The notes: generated by a model not told the origin, from the letters alone. Positions 10,675 to 18,509 are shown, counted from the first letter of the stretch. The stretch: 32,915 bases of DNA from Cellulomonas iranensis NBRC 101100 = JCM 18110 (GCF_001552375.1 NZ_BCRB01000040.1:1-32915), one strand, 5' to 3'. Translations and numbers: made by a program.

Positions 10675-10681
10675 CGCGCGA

Positions 10682-10725
10682 CGCCGACGGGCCCGTCCCC
10701 CCACCCGGGGGCGGGCCCGTCGGCG
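10682..10725. terminator. Strong terminator between convergent CNNM and FadR genes
   Basis: CGCCGACGGGCCCG at 10682-10695 pairs perfectly with CGGGCCCGTCGGCG at 10712-10725. Inside, CCCCC (10697-10701) can pair with GGGGG (10707-10711). It starts eight bases after the CNNM stop. The symmetry and the convergent gene arrangement suggest that it works in both directions. It lacks a T tract. Confidence 0.85.
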
Positions 10726-10806
10726 TACCCGGGCAGGCGCGGATCGCGTGCCCTGGCGCACGTCCGCGGCCCTCCGCGCGGCGCGTGCCGGCGGCCGGCG
10801 CGGACG

Positions 10807-11514
10807 TCAGTGCGCGCGGCGTGCGATGAGCCCGCGCACGGACCCGAGGTGCTCGGCCATCGCGCGGCGCGCGCCCTCGGCGTCGTGCCGCTCGATCGCG
10901 TCGTAGACGGCGCGGTGCCCGTCGAGGGACGTGCGGCGCCCCTCCTTGGTGGTGTGCGAGTGCCGGCGCACCCCCATGGTCCAGTCGGTCATGAGCGTGT
11001 GCAGCGTGCTGACCAGCGGGTTCCCGGCCGCGCGCGCGACGAGCAGGTGGAACTCGATGTCGCACTCGAGCGACCCCTCGGCACGCGCCTGGCCGGCCGT
11101 GCGGTCGAGCACCTCGCGGAGCTGGAGGAGGTTCGCCGCGGTCGCGCGCTGCGCCGCGAGCCCGGCGACGGCGGGCTCGACGATCTCGCGGAGCTCGGCG
11201 GCGTCGCGCTCCTCGCGCGACGGCGCGTCCGGCGCCGACAGGTCGAGCAGCTCGCGCTCGGCACCGCTGCGCTCGACGACGACCGTGCCGCGCCCGGGAC
11301 GGCGCTCGATGAGGTGCTTGTTCTCGAGCTCGTGCATGGCCTCGCGCAGCGTCGCGCGGGACACCTGGAGGGTCGCGGCGAGGTCGCGCTCGGCCGGCAG
11401 CCGGTCGCCCGGCGTGAGGCTGCCGGTCGCGATGAGGCGCTCGAGGTGGGCGGCGAGCACGACCGAAATGTTCTCGGTCCTGCGGGACAGGGGCGGGATC
11501 TCGACCGGGCTCAC
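10807..11514 (-). CDS. FadR/GntR family transcriptional regulator (FCD type)
   Basis: A 235-residue repressor-type regulator. The GTG at 11514 is preferred over an earlier in-frame start because AAGGAG stands seven bases upstream. Residues about 15-80 are the GntR winged helix (GDRLPAERDLAATLQVSRAT, then HLIERRPGRGTVVV). Residues about 95-225 are the all-helical FCD ligand domain, with Asp and His residues (CDIEFHLLVARAAGNP, GHRAVYDAIERHD) suited to bind a metal and a carboxylate ligand. It is divergent from the ABC/RidA/amidase operon. Two TGGTCnGACCA sites, matching the FadR-type operator pattern, lie in the shared intergenic region, so it probably represses both itself and the operon until an organic acid or amide ligand appears. 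Confidence 0.92.
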   Translation of the reverse strand: MSPVEIPPLSRRTENISVVLAAHLERLIATGSLTPGDRLPAERDLAATLQVSRATLREAMHELENKHLIERRPGRGTVVVERSGAERELLDLSAPDAPSREERDAAELREIVEPAVAGLAAQRATAANLLQLREVLDRTAGQARAEGSLECDIEFHLLVARAAGNPLVSTLHTLMTDWTMGVRRHSHTTKEGRRTSLDGHRAVYDAIERHDAEGARRAMAEHLGSVRGLIARRAH

Positions 11515-11552
11515 CTGGGTGCTCCTTCGCCACGGCGTCGGCGGACGGCCGG

Positions 11553-11558
11553 ACGCTA
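11553..11558 (-). promoter_or_regulatory. -10 box of the FadR-type regulator gene
   Basis: TAGCGT on the minus strand, about 38 bases upstream of the GTG at 11514. The expected -35 position (11576-11581) falls inside the first operator, consistent with autorepression. Confidence 0.5.
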
Positions 11559-11575
11559 CCACGGTCGCGGCCTGT

Positions 11576-11586
11576 TGGTCTGACCA
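11576..11586. promoter_or_regulatory. FadR-type operator 1
   Basis: TGGTCTGACCA, a perfect dyad around a central base, fits the TnGTnnnACnA pattern known for FadR-subfamily GntR regulators. It overlaps the -35 position of the regulator's own promoter. Confidence 0.72.
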
Positions 11587-11663
11587 TCCGACCGCCTGTT
11601 TCGGCCCTGTGAACTTGCCGTAACAGTCTCTCGACGTCGAGCGACCAGGCCTGGACGGGCGTC

Positions 11664-11669
11664 TAGCGT
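11664..11669 (+). promoter_or_regulatory. -10 box of the ABC/RidA/amidase operon
   Basis: TAGCGT in the intergenic region gives a predicted transcript start near 11676 and a leader of about 90 bases. Operator 2 begins about four bases after that start. The matching -35 is weak. Confidence 0.45.
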
Positions 11670-11679
11670 CAGCCGCACT

Positions 11680-11690
11680 TGGTCAGACCA
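11680..11690. promoter_or_regulatory. FadR-type operator 2
   Basis: TGGTCAGACCA differs from operator 1 only at the central base. It sits just downstream of the predicted transcript start of the transporter operon, a position suited to repression. The two sites are 104 bases apart centre to centre, close to ten helical turns, so looping between them is possible. Confidence 0.72.
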
Positions 11691-11765
11691 TCTGGCCGAG
11701 AGCCTCCCCCGGCGACCGGCTCGCAGTCCCCCGGCGAGCCCCGCCGCACGACCGAGAGGACCCCC

Positions 11766-12680
11766 ATGACCCCGTCCCGCCGCGCTGCCGCACCCGCCGC
11801 AGCCGCCACCCTCCTCCTCGCCCTCGCCGCGTGCACCAGCACGAGCGACGCCGCCGAGGCACCCGCCTCGCAGTGGTCCGACCTCGCCGACTCCGCCGCG
11901 TGCGCCGACCTCCGCGAGGCGCACCCCGACCTCGTCGGCACCACCCAGACCAACGCGATCAACCCGCACACCCCCGGCTACGAGGTCATCGACCCCGAGA
12001 ACCCCGACCGGTTCATGGGCTTCGACATCGACCTCGGCGAGGCCATCGGCGCGTGCCTCGGGTTCGACGTCGACTACGTCGCCGTCGGGTTCTCCGAGCT
12101 CATCCCCACCGTCGCGTCCGGCCAGGCCGACTGGATCGTCTCCAACCTGTACGCGACGCAGGAGCGCGCCGCCGGCGGCGTCGACTTCATCTCCTACTCC
12201 AAGGTCTTCGACGGCGTCCTGGTGGCGAAGGGCAACCCCGAGGGCATCACCGGCATCGACACGTCCCTGTGCGGCCTGACCGTCGCCCTCAACAAGGGCT
12301 ACGTCGAGGTCCCGCTCGTCGAGGCCGTCGCCCCCGACTGCACCGCCGCGGGCCTGGCCGCGCCCGAGGTCGCGCTGTTCGACTCGAGCGCCGACTGCGT
12401 GCAGGCCATCCTCGCCGGCCGCGCCGACGCCTACATGAACGACATCAACACCGTGAACCGGTTCATCGCCGAGCACCCCGACGACCTCGACTCCGCCGAG
12501 ACCGTCATGCTCGACTACGAGATCGGCATCGGCGTGCTGCAGGGCGAGCACGAGTTCCGCGACGCCGTGCAGGCCGCCCTCACGGTCGTGCAGGACACCG
12601 GCCTGCAGACCGAGCTCGCCGAGAAGTGGGAGCTCGACGCCAACGCCGTCGCCGAGCCGACCGTCCTCTCGGTCGGCTGA
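11766..12680 (+). CDS. ABC transporter substrate-binding lipoprotein (polar amino acid type)
   Basis: A 304-residue extracellular binding protein of the SBP family 3 (amino acid) type. The ATG at 11766 follows a GAGAGGA site. The signal peptide ends in a lipobox (LALAAC), with Cys23 as the lipid anchor. Typical family stretches include FMGFDIDLGEAIGACLGF, FSELIPTVASGQADW and the paired Asp/Asn-rich hinge region. The protein would capture a polar amino acid or related small molecule and pass it to the permease encoded next. The gene heads the operon behind the FadR operators. The presence of RidA and an amidase downstream suggests an amide or amino-acid derivative as ligand, but the ligand cannot be read from sequence. 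Confidence 0.92.
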   Translation: MTPSRRAAAPAAAATLLLALAACTSTSDAAEAPASQWSDLADSAACADLREAHPDLVGTTQTNAINPHTPGYEVIDPENPDRFMGFDIDLGEAIGACLGFDVDYVAVGFSELIPTVASGQADWIVSNLYATQERAAGGVDFISYSKVFDGVLVAKGNPEGITGIDTSLCGLTVALNKGYVEVPLVEAVAPDCTAAGLAAPEVALFDSSADCVQAILAGRADAYMNDINTVNRFIAEHPDDLDSAETVMLDYEIGIGVLQGEHEFRDAVQAALTVVQDTGLQTELAEKWELDANAVAEPTVLSVG

Positions 12681-12697
12681 CGGCGGGGGCCCACGAC

Positions 12698-14269
12698 ATG
12701 ACGGACTTCCTGCACTACCTCACGCTGCCCTACCTGCTGCAGGGCATGGGGTTCACGCTCCGCCTGCTGGCCATGGGGTTCGTCGGCGGGCTCGCGCTCG
12801 GCCTGGTGCTCGCGTCGATGCTGCTGTCGCGGCACCGCGCGGTCGCCGCCGTCGCCCGCGCCTACACGACGCTCTACCGCGGCACGCCGCTGATCCTGCA
12901 GCTCGTGTTCGTGTTCACCGTGCTCCCGCACGCGGGGGTCACGCTCACCCCCGTGGTCGCGGGCGGTGTCGCGCTCGCGATGAACGAGGCGACGTTCTTC
13001 GCCGAGATCATCCGGTCGGCGGTGCGCGAGGTGCCCGCCGGCCAGCGGGCGGCGGGCCGGGCGCTCGGGCTCGGACCCGCCGGGCTGCTGCGTCACGTCG
13101 TGGGCCCCCAGGCCTTCCGCTCGATGGTCCCCGCGCTCGGCAACGAGGCGGTCGCGACCATGAAGAACTCGGCGCTCGCGTCGATCATCGCGGTCCCCGA
13201 GCTCACGCTGCGCACGCAGCAGCTCGCGTCGGCGACGTTCGACTACTTCGAGATCTACTTCGCCACCGCGGTCATGTACCTGCTGCTCACGGCCGCCATC
13301 ACGGGCCTGCAGCTGCTCGTCGAGGCGCTCGTCGACCCCGACGGCGTGCGCCGCCGCGGCTGGCTCGCGCTGTGGCGCCGGCGGCCCGCGACGGCCACCC
13401 CCGCCCCGCCCCCGGGGCACGCACCGGCCGCACCGGCGGACGTCCCCGTCCCCGACGACCGGCGCACGCACGCCGACCCGCCGCCGCGCTCGTTCGGCGA
13501 GGCGATGGTCGAGGCACGTGGCCTGCGCCGCTCCTACGGCGACACCGAGGTGCTCGCGGGCATCGACCTCATGGTCCGCGAGGGCGAGGTCGTCGCGCTC
13601 CTCGGCCCGTCGGGCTCCGGCAAGAGCACGCTGCTGCGCACGCTCAACCACCTCGACGGGCTCGACGGCGGCTCGGTGCTCGTCAACGGCACCGCCATCG
13701 GCTACGACTGGCAGGGCCGCGAGCTGCCCGAGCGGCGCACCGCCCGGCAGCGCGTCACCGCGGGCGTCGGCATGGTGTTCCAGAGCTTCGACCTCTTCGA
13801 GCACCTCACGGTCCGCGAGAACGTCGCGGCACCGCTGCGGTGGGTCCACGGCCTGGGCCGCGACGAGGCGTCGGCCCGCGCCGACGAGCTCCTCGCGTCG
13901 GTGGGCATGAGCCACCGCGCCGACGCCCTGCCCCGCCACCTGTCGGGCGGTCAGCAGCAGCGCGTCGGGATCGCGCGGGCCCTCGCGCCCCGCCCCCGCG
14001 TGCTCCTGCTCGACGAGCCGACCAGCGCGCTCGACCCCGAGAAGGTCGCCGAGGTGCTGCAGGTCATCCGCGACCTGGCCCGCACGTCGGGGCTGACGAT
14101 GGTCATCGCCACGCACCAGCTCCGCTTCGCGCGCGAGGTCGCCGACCGGGTCGTCTTCATGGCCGGCGGCGTGGTCGTCGAGGAGGGCCCCGCGGACGAC
14201 GTCCTGCTGCGCCCGCAGCACGCGCTCACGCGCTCCTTCGTGGGCGCGATGGACTCGGCGGAGGTGTGA
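12698..14269 (+). CDS. Amino acid ABC transporter permease-ATPase fusion
   Basis: A 523-residue fusion of two subunits that are usually separate. Residues 1 to about 220 are a HisM-type permease with several membrane segments and the coupling loop around AAGRALGLGPAGLL. Residues about 226-268 form a Pro/Ala-rich linker. From about 270 on is a HisP/GlnQ-type ATPase with Walker A GPSGSGKST at 303-311, signature LSGGQQQR from L415 and Walker B LLLDEPTSALD. The permease uses the ATG 17 bases after the binding-protein stop. One such polypeptide presumably pairs with itself to give the full importer. No frameshift or stop is needed to read through, so the fusion is genuine in this sequence. The next gene starts two bases after its stop. 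Confidence 0.9.
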   Translation: MTDFLHYLTLPYLLQGMGFTLRLLAMGFVGGLALGLVLASMLLSRHRAVAAVARAYTTLYRGTPLILQLVFVFTVLPHAGVTLTPVVAGGVALAMNEATFFAEIIRSAVREVPAGQRAAGRALGLGPAGLLRHVVGPQAFRSMVPALGNEAVATMKNSALASIIAVPELTLRTQQLASATFDYFEIYFATAVMYLLLTAAITGLQLLVEALVDPDGVRRRGWLALWRRRPATATPAPPPGHAPAAPADVPVPDDRRTHADPPPRSFGEAMVEARGLRRSYGDTEVLAGIDLMVREGEVVALLGPSGSGKSTLLRTLNHLDGLDGGSVLVNGTAIGYDWQGRELPERRTARQRVTAGVGMVFQSFDLFEHLTVRENVAAPLRWVHGLGRDEASARADELLASVGMSHRADALPRHLSGGQQQRVGIARALAPRPRVLLLDEPTSALDPEKVAEVLQVIRDLARTSGLTMVIATHQLRFAREVADRVVFMAGGVVVEEGPADDVLLRPQHALTRSFVGAMDSAEV

Positions 14270-14271
14270 GC

Positions 14272-14742
14272 GTGCACCAGGGCCAGACCCCCGTCCCGCC
14301 CGAGCGCGAGGCGCTCGTCCTCACCGGTCACCCCGGCGTCCCGACGCAGGTCGGCCCGTTCGCGCACGCCGTGCGCTGGGGCGACACGCTGTGGGTCACC
14401 GGGCAGATGCCCACCGACCCGCGCACGGGCGCCGTCGTCGGCGACGACGTCGTGACCCAGACCCGGCAGGTCATGCGCAACCTCGAGGCCGTGCTGCACG
14501 CCGCGGGCGCGCGGCTCGCGGACACCCTCATGGTCCGCGCCTACCTCACGGACTTCGACGAGTACGCGGCCTTCAACGCCGAGTACGCCACGTGGTTCCC
14601 CGCCGGGCTGCCGGCCCGCACGTGCGTCGGCGTCACCGGGCTCGCCGTCGGCGCCCGCGTCGAGGTCGACCTCGTCGTGGGCCTGCGCCCGCACCGCAGC
14701 ACCGAGCAGGACCCGTCCGCACCCGAGGGAGCCGCACGATGA
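14272..14742 (+). CDS. RidA (YjgF/YER057c/UK114) family protein
   Basis: A 156-residue RidA-type protein. True RidA hydrolyses reactive enamines and imines formed by amino-acid breakdown, and relatives act in pathways such as uracil degradation. The conserved core is present: WVTGQMP at 41-47, and PARTCVGVTGLAVGARVEVDL, where R116 corresponds to the catalytic arginine of RidA. The GTG at 14272 has GGAGG seven bases upstream; another GTG at 14266 overlaps the previous stop but has no room for a ribosome binding site. The gene sits between the transporter and the amidase and overlaps the latter's start (ATGA), so it should act on an intermediate of the same route. Whether it is a true RidA or a pathway-specific relative is open. 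Confidence 0.9.
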   Translation: MHQGQTPVPPEREALVLTGHPGVPTQVGPFAHAVRWGDTLWVTGQMPTDPRTGAVVGDDVVTQTRQVMRNLEAVLHAAGARLADTLMVRAYLTDFDEYAAFNAEYATWFPAGLPARTCVGVTGLAVGARVEVDLVVGLRPHRSTEQDPSAPEGAAR

Positions 14743-15878
14743 CCGCCACCACGACCGCCCCCGCCACGTCCGTCGTCCTGCAGCCCGGCGAGGGCCCGGT
14801 CCTCGGCGAGCACTACCTGCCCAGCCGCGCGCACGAGGTGCGGTGGGGCTGGCTGCCGGACCGCACGAGCGCACCCGTGCTCGAGGTGCCCGACGGCGCG
14901 ACCGTCACGATCGACACCCTCAGCCACGAGGGCCTGCTGGCCGACCAGGGGCGCGACCCGCGGCGGTACCTCGCGCAGTTCGGGGTCGCCGACGTGCTCG
15001 CCGACGCGGTCGACCTGGCCGCGTCGCCGCTGGTCAACGGCGGTGACGACGGGCCGCACGTCGTCACCGGGCCGATCGAGGTGACCGGTGCCCGCGCGGG
15101 CGACGTGCTGCGGGTCGACGTCCTCGACCTCGCGCGGCGCGTGCCGTACGGGTTCGTGTCCAACCGGCACGGGTACGGGGCGCTGGCCGGCGAGTACCCC
15201 GAGGACCTCGACTCGACGCCCACGCGGCACGTCGACGCGATGGTCTGCGACGGCACCGTGAGCCACTTCGCGTGGGTCGGCGAGCACGAGGGGCGCGACG
15301 TCGGGTACATGGACGCCGGCGGCGGGCGCACCGTGCGGTTCGGCCTCGCGCCGTTCCTCGGCCTCATGGGCGTCGCCCCCGACACCGACGAGCCCGTGCC
15401 GTCGGTGCCGCCCGGCCCGCACGGCGGCAACATCGACGTCAAGCACACGACGGTCGGCTCGACGCTCTACCTGCCGGTCGCGGTCGACGGTGCGCTGTTC
15501 TGCGCGGGCGACCCGCACTTCGCGCAGGGCAACGGCGAGGTCGCGCTCACCGCGCTCGAGGCGTCGCTGCGCGCGACGCTGCGGCTGACCGTGCTGCGGC
15601 CCGCCGACCGCACGGCCGTGCTCGGCGCGGCGGCCGGACCCGTCGTCGAGACCCCGACGCACTGGGTGCCGACGGGTCTGCACCCCGACCTCGACGAGGC
15701 GATGCGCGCGGCCGTGCGCAACGCGGTCGCGTTCCTGCACGGCCGGTTCGGCGTGCCGCGCGCGGTCGCGCTGGCCTACCTGTCGGCCGCGGGCGACTTC
15801 GAGGTGAGCCAGGTGGTCGACGCCGTCAAGGGCGTGCACTGCATGATCGCGAAGGCGGACTGGACCGCCTGGACGTGA
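14739..15878 (+). CDS. Acetamidase/formamidase family amidohydrolase
   Basis: A 379-residue member of the FmdA/AmdA family, which hydrolyses formamide, acetamide or related short amides to the acid and ammonia. The diagnostic block lies at residues 228-267: HGGNID at 228-233, then GALFCAGDPHFAQGNGE with D258 and H260 near the metal site. The length and the NID...GD.H..QG.GE pattern match the family. The ATG overlaps the RidA stop. As the last gene of the regulator-controlled operon it probably releases ammonia from whatever the transporter brings in. The next gene, on the opposite strand, is a glutamate synthase small subunit. I see no convincing terminator in the 70 bases that follow. Confidence 0.92.
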   Translation: MTATTTAPATSVVLQPGEGPVLGEHYLPSRAHEVRWGWLPDRTSAPVLEVPDGATVTIDTLSHEGLLADQGRDPRRYLAQFGVADVLADAVDLAASPLVNGGDDGPHVVTGPIEVTGARAGDVLRVDVLDLARRVPYGFVSNRHGYGALAGEYPEDLDSTPTRHVDAMVCDGTVSHFAWVGEHEGRDVGYMDAGGGRTVRFGLAPFLGLMGVAPDTDEPVPSVPPGPHGGNIDVKHTTVGSTLYLPVAVDGALFCAGDPHFAQGNGEVALTALEASLRATLRLTVLRPADRTAVLGAAAGPVVETPTHWVPTGLHPDLDEAMRAAVRNAVAFLHGRFGVPRAVALAYLSAAGDFEVSQVVDAVKGVHCMIAKADWTAWT

Positions 15879-15948
15879 CGCGCAGGCCTCCCGGCGCCGG
15901 CTGGCGCGGCCGGGGCGGGGGCGGTCGGGGCGGGGCGGGTGCGCGCGG

Positions 15949-17442
15949 TCAGCGCGTGCCCGCCCCGGCGCGCACGCCCATCGCGACCGTGCTCGCGCGC
16001 ACGGGCGCGGGCAGCGCCGTGCTGCCGGACAGGAACCGGTCGACGGCCGCGGCGGCGGCCCGCCCCTCGGCGATCGCCCACACCACGAGCGACTGCCCGC
16101 GGCCGGCGTCGCCCGCGACGAACACGCCGGGCGTCGTCGTCGCGTAGTCGTCGTCACGCTCGATCGCGCCGCGGGGACCGCGCGCGACGCCCAGCTCGTC
16201 GAGCAGCGCGCCCGGCTCGGCGCCCGTGAAGCCCAGCGCGAGCAGCACGAGGTCGGCCGGCAGCTCGCGGCGCGTGCCCGCCACCGGCACGAACCGGCCG
16301 GCGACCTGCTCGACGTCCTCGACCTCGACGGCACGCACGGCGCCCGCGCCGTCGTCGAGGAAGCGCACCGTGCTCGTGGCCCACACGCGCTCGCCGCCCT
16401 CCTCGTGCGCGCTGGCCGTGCGCAGCACGCGCGGGTACGTCGGCCAGGGCTGGTCGGCGGGGCGCTCCGTCGGCGGCGTCGGCAGGATCTCGACCTGGGT
16501 CACCGACCGCGCGCCCTGGCGCAGCGCCGTGCCCAGGCAGTCGGCGCCGGTGTCGCCGCCGCCCACGACGACGACGTCGAGGCCGGTCGCGACGAGCTGG
16601 TCCGGGACCGTGTCGCCGACCGCCGCGCGGTTCGCCTGCGGCAGGTACGTCATGGCCTGCTCGACGCCGCGCAGGTCGCGCCCGTCGACCGGCAGGTCCC
16701 GCGGGACCGTCGAGCCCGTGGCCAGCACGACCGCGTCGTACCGCGCTCGCAGCTGCGCGCCCGTGACGTCGACGCCGACGTCGACGCCCGTGCGGAACCG
16801 CGTGCCCTCGGCGGCCATCTGCGCCAGCCGCCGGTCGAGCACGCGCTTCTCGAGCTTGAACTCGGGGATGCCGTACCGCAGCAGGCCGCCCGCGCGGTCC
16901 GCGCGCTCGTGGACCACCACGGTGTGACCGGCGCGCGTGAGCTGCTGCGCGCACGCGAGCCCCGCGGGCCCGGACCCGACCACGGCGACCGTGTGGCCCG
17001 AGAGCCGCTCGGGCACCTGCGGCGCCAGCAGCCCGCGGTCGAACGCCTCCTCGGCGACCGCCACCTCGACGTTCCGGATCGTGAGCGGCTCACCGTTGAT
17101 CCCCAGCACGCACGCGGCCTCGCACGGCGCCGGGCAGATGCGGCCCGTGACCTCGGGGAAGTTGTTGGTCGCGTGCAGCCGGTCGCACGCGTCGGCCCAC
17201 TGCCCGCGCCACGCGAGGTCGTTCCACGCGGGCATCTCGTTGCCCAGCGGGCATCCGGAGTGGCAGAACGGGATGCCGCAGTCCATGCAGCGCCCCGCCT
17301 GGCGGCGCACGAGCGCGACGTCGTCGGGGTGACCCGCACGGTGCGCGTGCACCTCGCGCCAGTCGAGCAGGCGCACGGCCACGGGACGGTCGGCGGGCAG
17401 CTCGCGCCGCCGCGTCGTGAGGAAGCCGCGGGGGTCTGCCAT
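15949..17442 (-). CDS. gltD: Glutamate synthase (NADPH) small subunit
   Basis: A 497-residue GltD. It feeds electrons from NADPH through FAD and iron-sulfur clusters to the large subunit GltB, which makes glutamate from glutamine and 2-oxoglutarate. The N-terminal cluster cysteines are intact: C52, C55, C60, C64 and C103, C107, C111. An FAD loop (GSGPAG at 156-161), a second dinucleotide-binding loop (VVVVGGGDTGAD) and the C-terminal GVFVAGDAGRGQSLVVWAI follow. The ATG at 17442 has GGGAG upstream, and a minus-strand TAGCGT lies at 17521-17516. It is oddly alone: gltB would be expected directly upstream, but a methyltransferase gene on the other strand is there. It may serve a distant gltB or be a stand-alone relative. 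Confidence 0.93.
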   Translation of the reverse strand: MADPRGFLTTRRRELPADRPVAVRLLDWREVHAHRAGHPDDVALVRRQAGRCMDCGIPFCHSGCPLGNEMPAWNDLAWRGQWADACDRLHATNNFPEVTGRICPAPCEAACVLGINGEPLTIRNVEVAVAEEAFDRGLLAPQVPERLSGHTVAVVGSGPAGLACAQQLTRAGHTVVVHERADRAGGLLRYGIPEFKLEKRVLDRRLAQMAAEGTRFRTGVDVGVDVTGAQLRARYDAVVLATGSTVPRDLPVDGRDLRGVEQAMTYLPQANRAAVGDTVPDQLVATGLDVVVVGGGDTGADCLGTALRQGARSVTQVEILPTPPTERPADQPWPTYPRVLRTASAHEEGGERVWATSTVRFLDDGAGAVRAVEVEDVEQVAGRFVPVAGTRRELPADLVLLALGFTGAEPGALLDELGVARGPRGAIERDDDYATTTPGVFVAGDAGRGQSLVVWAIAEGRAAAAAVDRFLSGSTALPAPVRASTVAMGVRAGAGTR

Positions 17443-17762
17443 GGTCGCTCCCGGGGTGGCACGGCGGTGGACGCACGCACGGGCGGCGGCGCGGCCGCAC
17501 GCAGGCGCAGCGTGCACGCTAGGCCGCGCGCGGGCGGTCGCCGGGGGTCGGAGGTCCCGACCGGGCGGGACCTCCGCAAAGGCGTGGCCCGCAGGGCCGT
17601 GCCGTCCTAGCGTGCGACCGGGCTCGCACGGAGCCCCGCCGCGCGCGACGCGACGGCGCTCCCCCGGAGAGGCGTGACGACGGATGACGGTCCCGATGCG
17701 GGTGGACGGCCACGTCCACCACCGAGCAGCCCACCACTCCCACCGGAACCAGGAGCACCGTC
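17443..17762. other. 320-base divergent intergenic region of gltD and methyltransferase gene
   Basis: This region contains outward-facing TAGCGT -10 boxes: minus strand at 17521-17516 for gltD, plus strand at 17608-17613 for the methyltransferase. An inverted repeat with 11-base arms (17549-17559 and 17566-17576, six-base spacer) lies between them and includes the motif GCGGGACCTCCGC. The plus-strand leader of about 140 bases holds a His-rich upstream ORF from 17684 and an eight-pair hairpin at 17701-17720. No other gene is visible. Confidence 0.5.
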
Positions 17763-17794
17763 GTGTTCGACCACCGTCTCTTCTCGATCCGTGA
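17684..17794 (+). CDS. Histidine-rich upstream ORF (doubtful)
   Basis: A 36-codon frame starting at ATG 17684 (or ATG 17696), with GGAGAGG 11 bases upstream. It runs 32 bases into the methyltransferase gene in another frame. Residues 9-25 read GHVHHRAAHHSHRNQEH, with seven histidines in 16 residues. An eight-pair hairpin (GGTGGACG / CGTCCACC, 17701-17720) lies within it. It could be a leader peptide, but CAC triplets are frequent in DNA of this composition, so the ORF may be accidental. Confidence 0.22.
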   Translation: MTVPMRVDGHVHHRAAHHSHRNQEHRRVRPPSLLDP

Positions 17795-18509
17795 GTCCCG
17801 CCACCGCATCCACAACCCGCTGACCGCGCCGCAGCTCGCGACGCTCGGGGCCGCGCTCGACCTGCGCCCCGGCGCGACCGTGCTCGACCTCGCGTGCGGC
17901 TCGGGCGAGCTGCTCGCCACGTGGGCCCGCGACCACGGCGTCACCGGCCTCGGCGTCGACCTCAACCCCGACTTCCTCGCGCACGCCCGCGCGCGTGCCG
18001 ACGCGCTCGGGGTCGGCGACCGCGTGCGGTTCGTCGAGGCCGACGCGAGCGGCTGGGTCGCCGACGCACCCGTCGACGTCGCGGCGTGCGTGGGCGCGAC
18101 GTGGATCGGCGGCGGCGTGCCCGGCACGCTCGAGCTGCTGCGGCGCAGCCTGCGGCCCGGCGGGCTGCTGCTGGTCGGCGAGCCGTACTGGCGCGCCGTG
18201 CCGACGACGCCCGGCGAGCTCGCCGCGTGCGGCGTCCCGTCCGCCGACGCGTACCGCACGCTGCCGGGGCTCCTGGCCGGGTACGGAGACCTCGGGTACG
18301 ACGTGGTCGAGATGGTGTGCGCGACCGAGGAGTCCTGGGACAGGTACCAGGCGTCCCAGTGGCTCACGATGCGCCGCTGGGCCGACGCCCACCCGCAGCA
18401 CGACCTGCACGACGAGGTGCGCCGGCTGCTCGCGGAGGAACCCGCCCGGTACGCCGCGGGCACCCGTGCGTTCTTCGGCTGGGCCGTCGTCGCGCTGCTC
18501 GCGCGCTGA
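17763..18509 (+). CDS. SAM-dependent methyltransferase (class I)
   Basis: A 248-residue Rossmann-fold methyltransferase. Motif I is VLDLACGSGE at 40-49, followed by GVDLNPDFLAHAR for the ribose-binding acidic residue and VRFVEADASGW for the adenine pocket. The C-terminal half (about 150-248) carries the substrate side and ends in GWAVVALLAR. The GTG start has CAGGAG upstream. Small-molecule substrates are likely, given the lack of RNA- or protein-binding domains, but the acceptor is unknown. It has its own promoter (TAGCGT at 17608-17613) and a strong hairpin downstream, so it is probably monocistronic. It is divergent from gltD. Confidence 0.88.
   Translation: MFDHRLFSIRESRHRIHNPLTAPQLATLGAALDLRPGATVLDLACGSGELLATWARDHGVTGLGVDLNPDFLAHARARADALGVGDRVRFVEADASGWVADAPVDVAACVGATWIGGGVPGTLELLRRSLRPGGLLLVGEPYWRAVPTTPGELAACGVPSADAYRTLPGLLAGYGDLGYDVVEMVCATEESWDRYQASQWLTMRRWADAHPQHDLHDEVRRLLAEEPARYAAGTRAFFGWAVVALLAR

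Noticed and set aside
11631..11654. Small palindromes TCGACGTCGA and CCAGGCCTGG as further regulator sites
   Set aside because: Short GC-rich palindromes are frequent here, and neither resembles the two FadR-type operators.
14266..14268. GTG at 14266 as the RidA start (GTGA overlap with the ABC gene)
   Set aside because: GGAGG would be only one base away. The GTG at 14272 has correct spacing.
17701..17720. Eight-pair hairpin in the methyltransferase leader as a SAM riboswitch
   Set aside because: A single short hairpin lacks the multi-helix core of any SAM riboswitch class I know.
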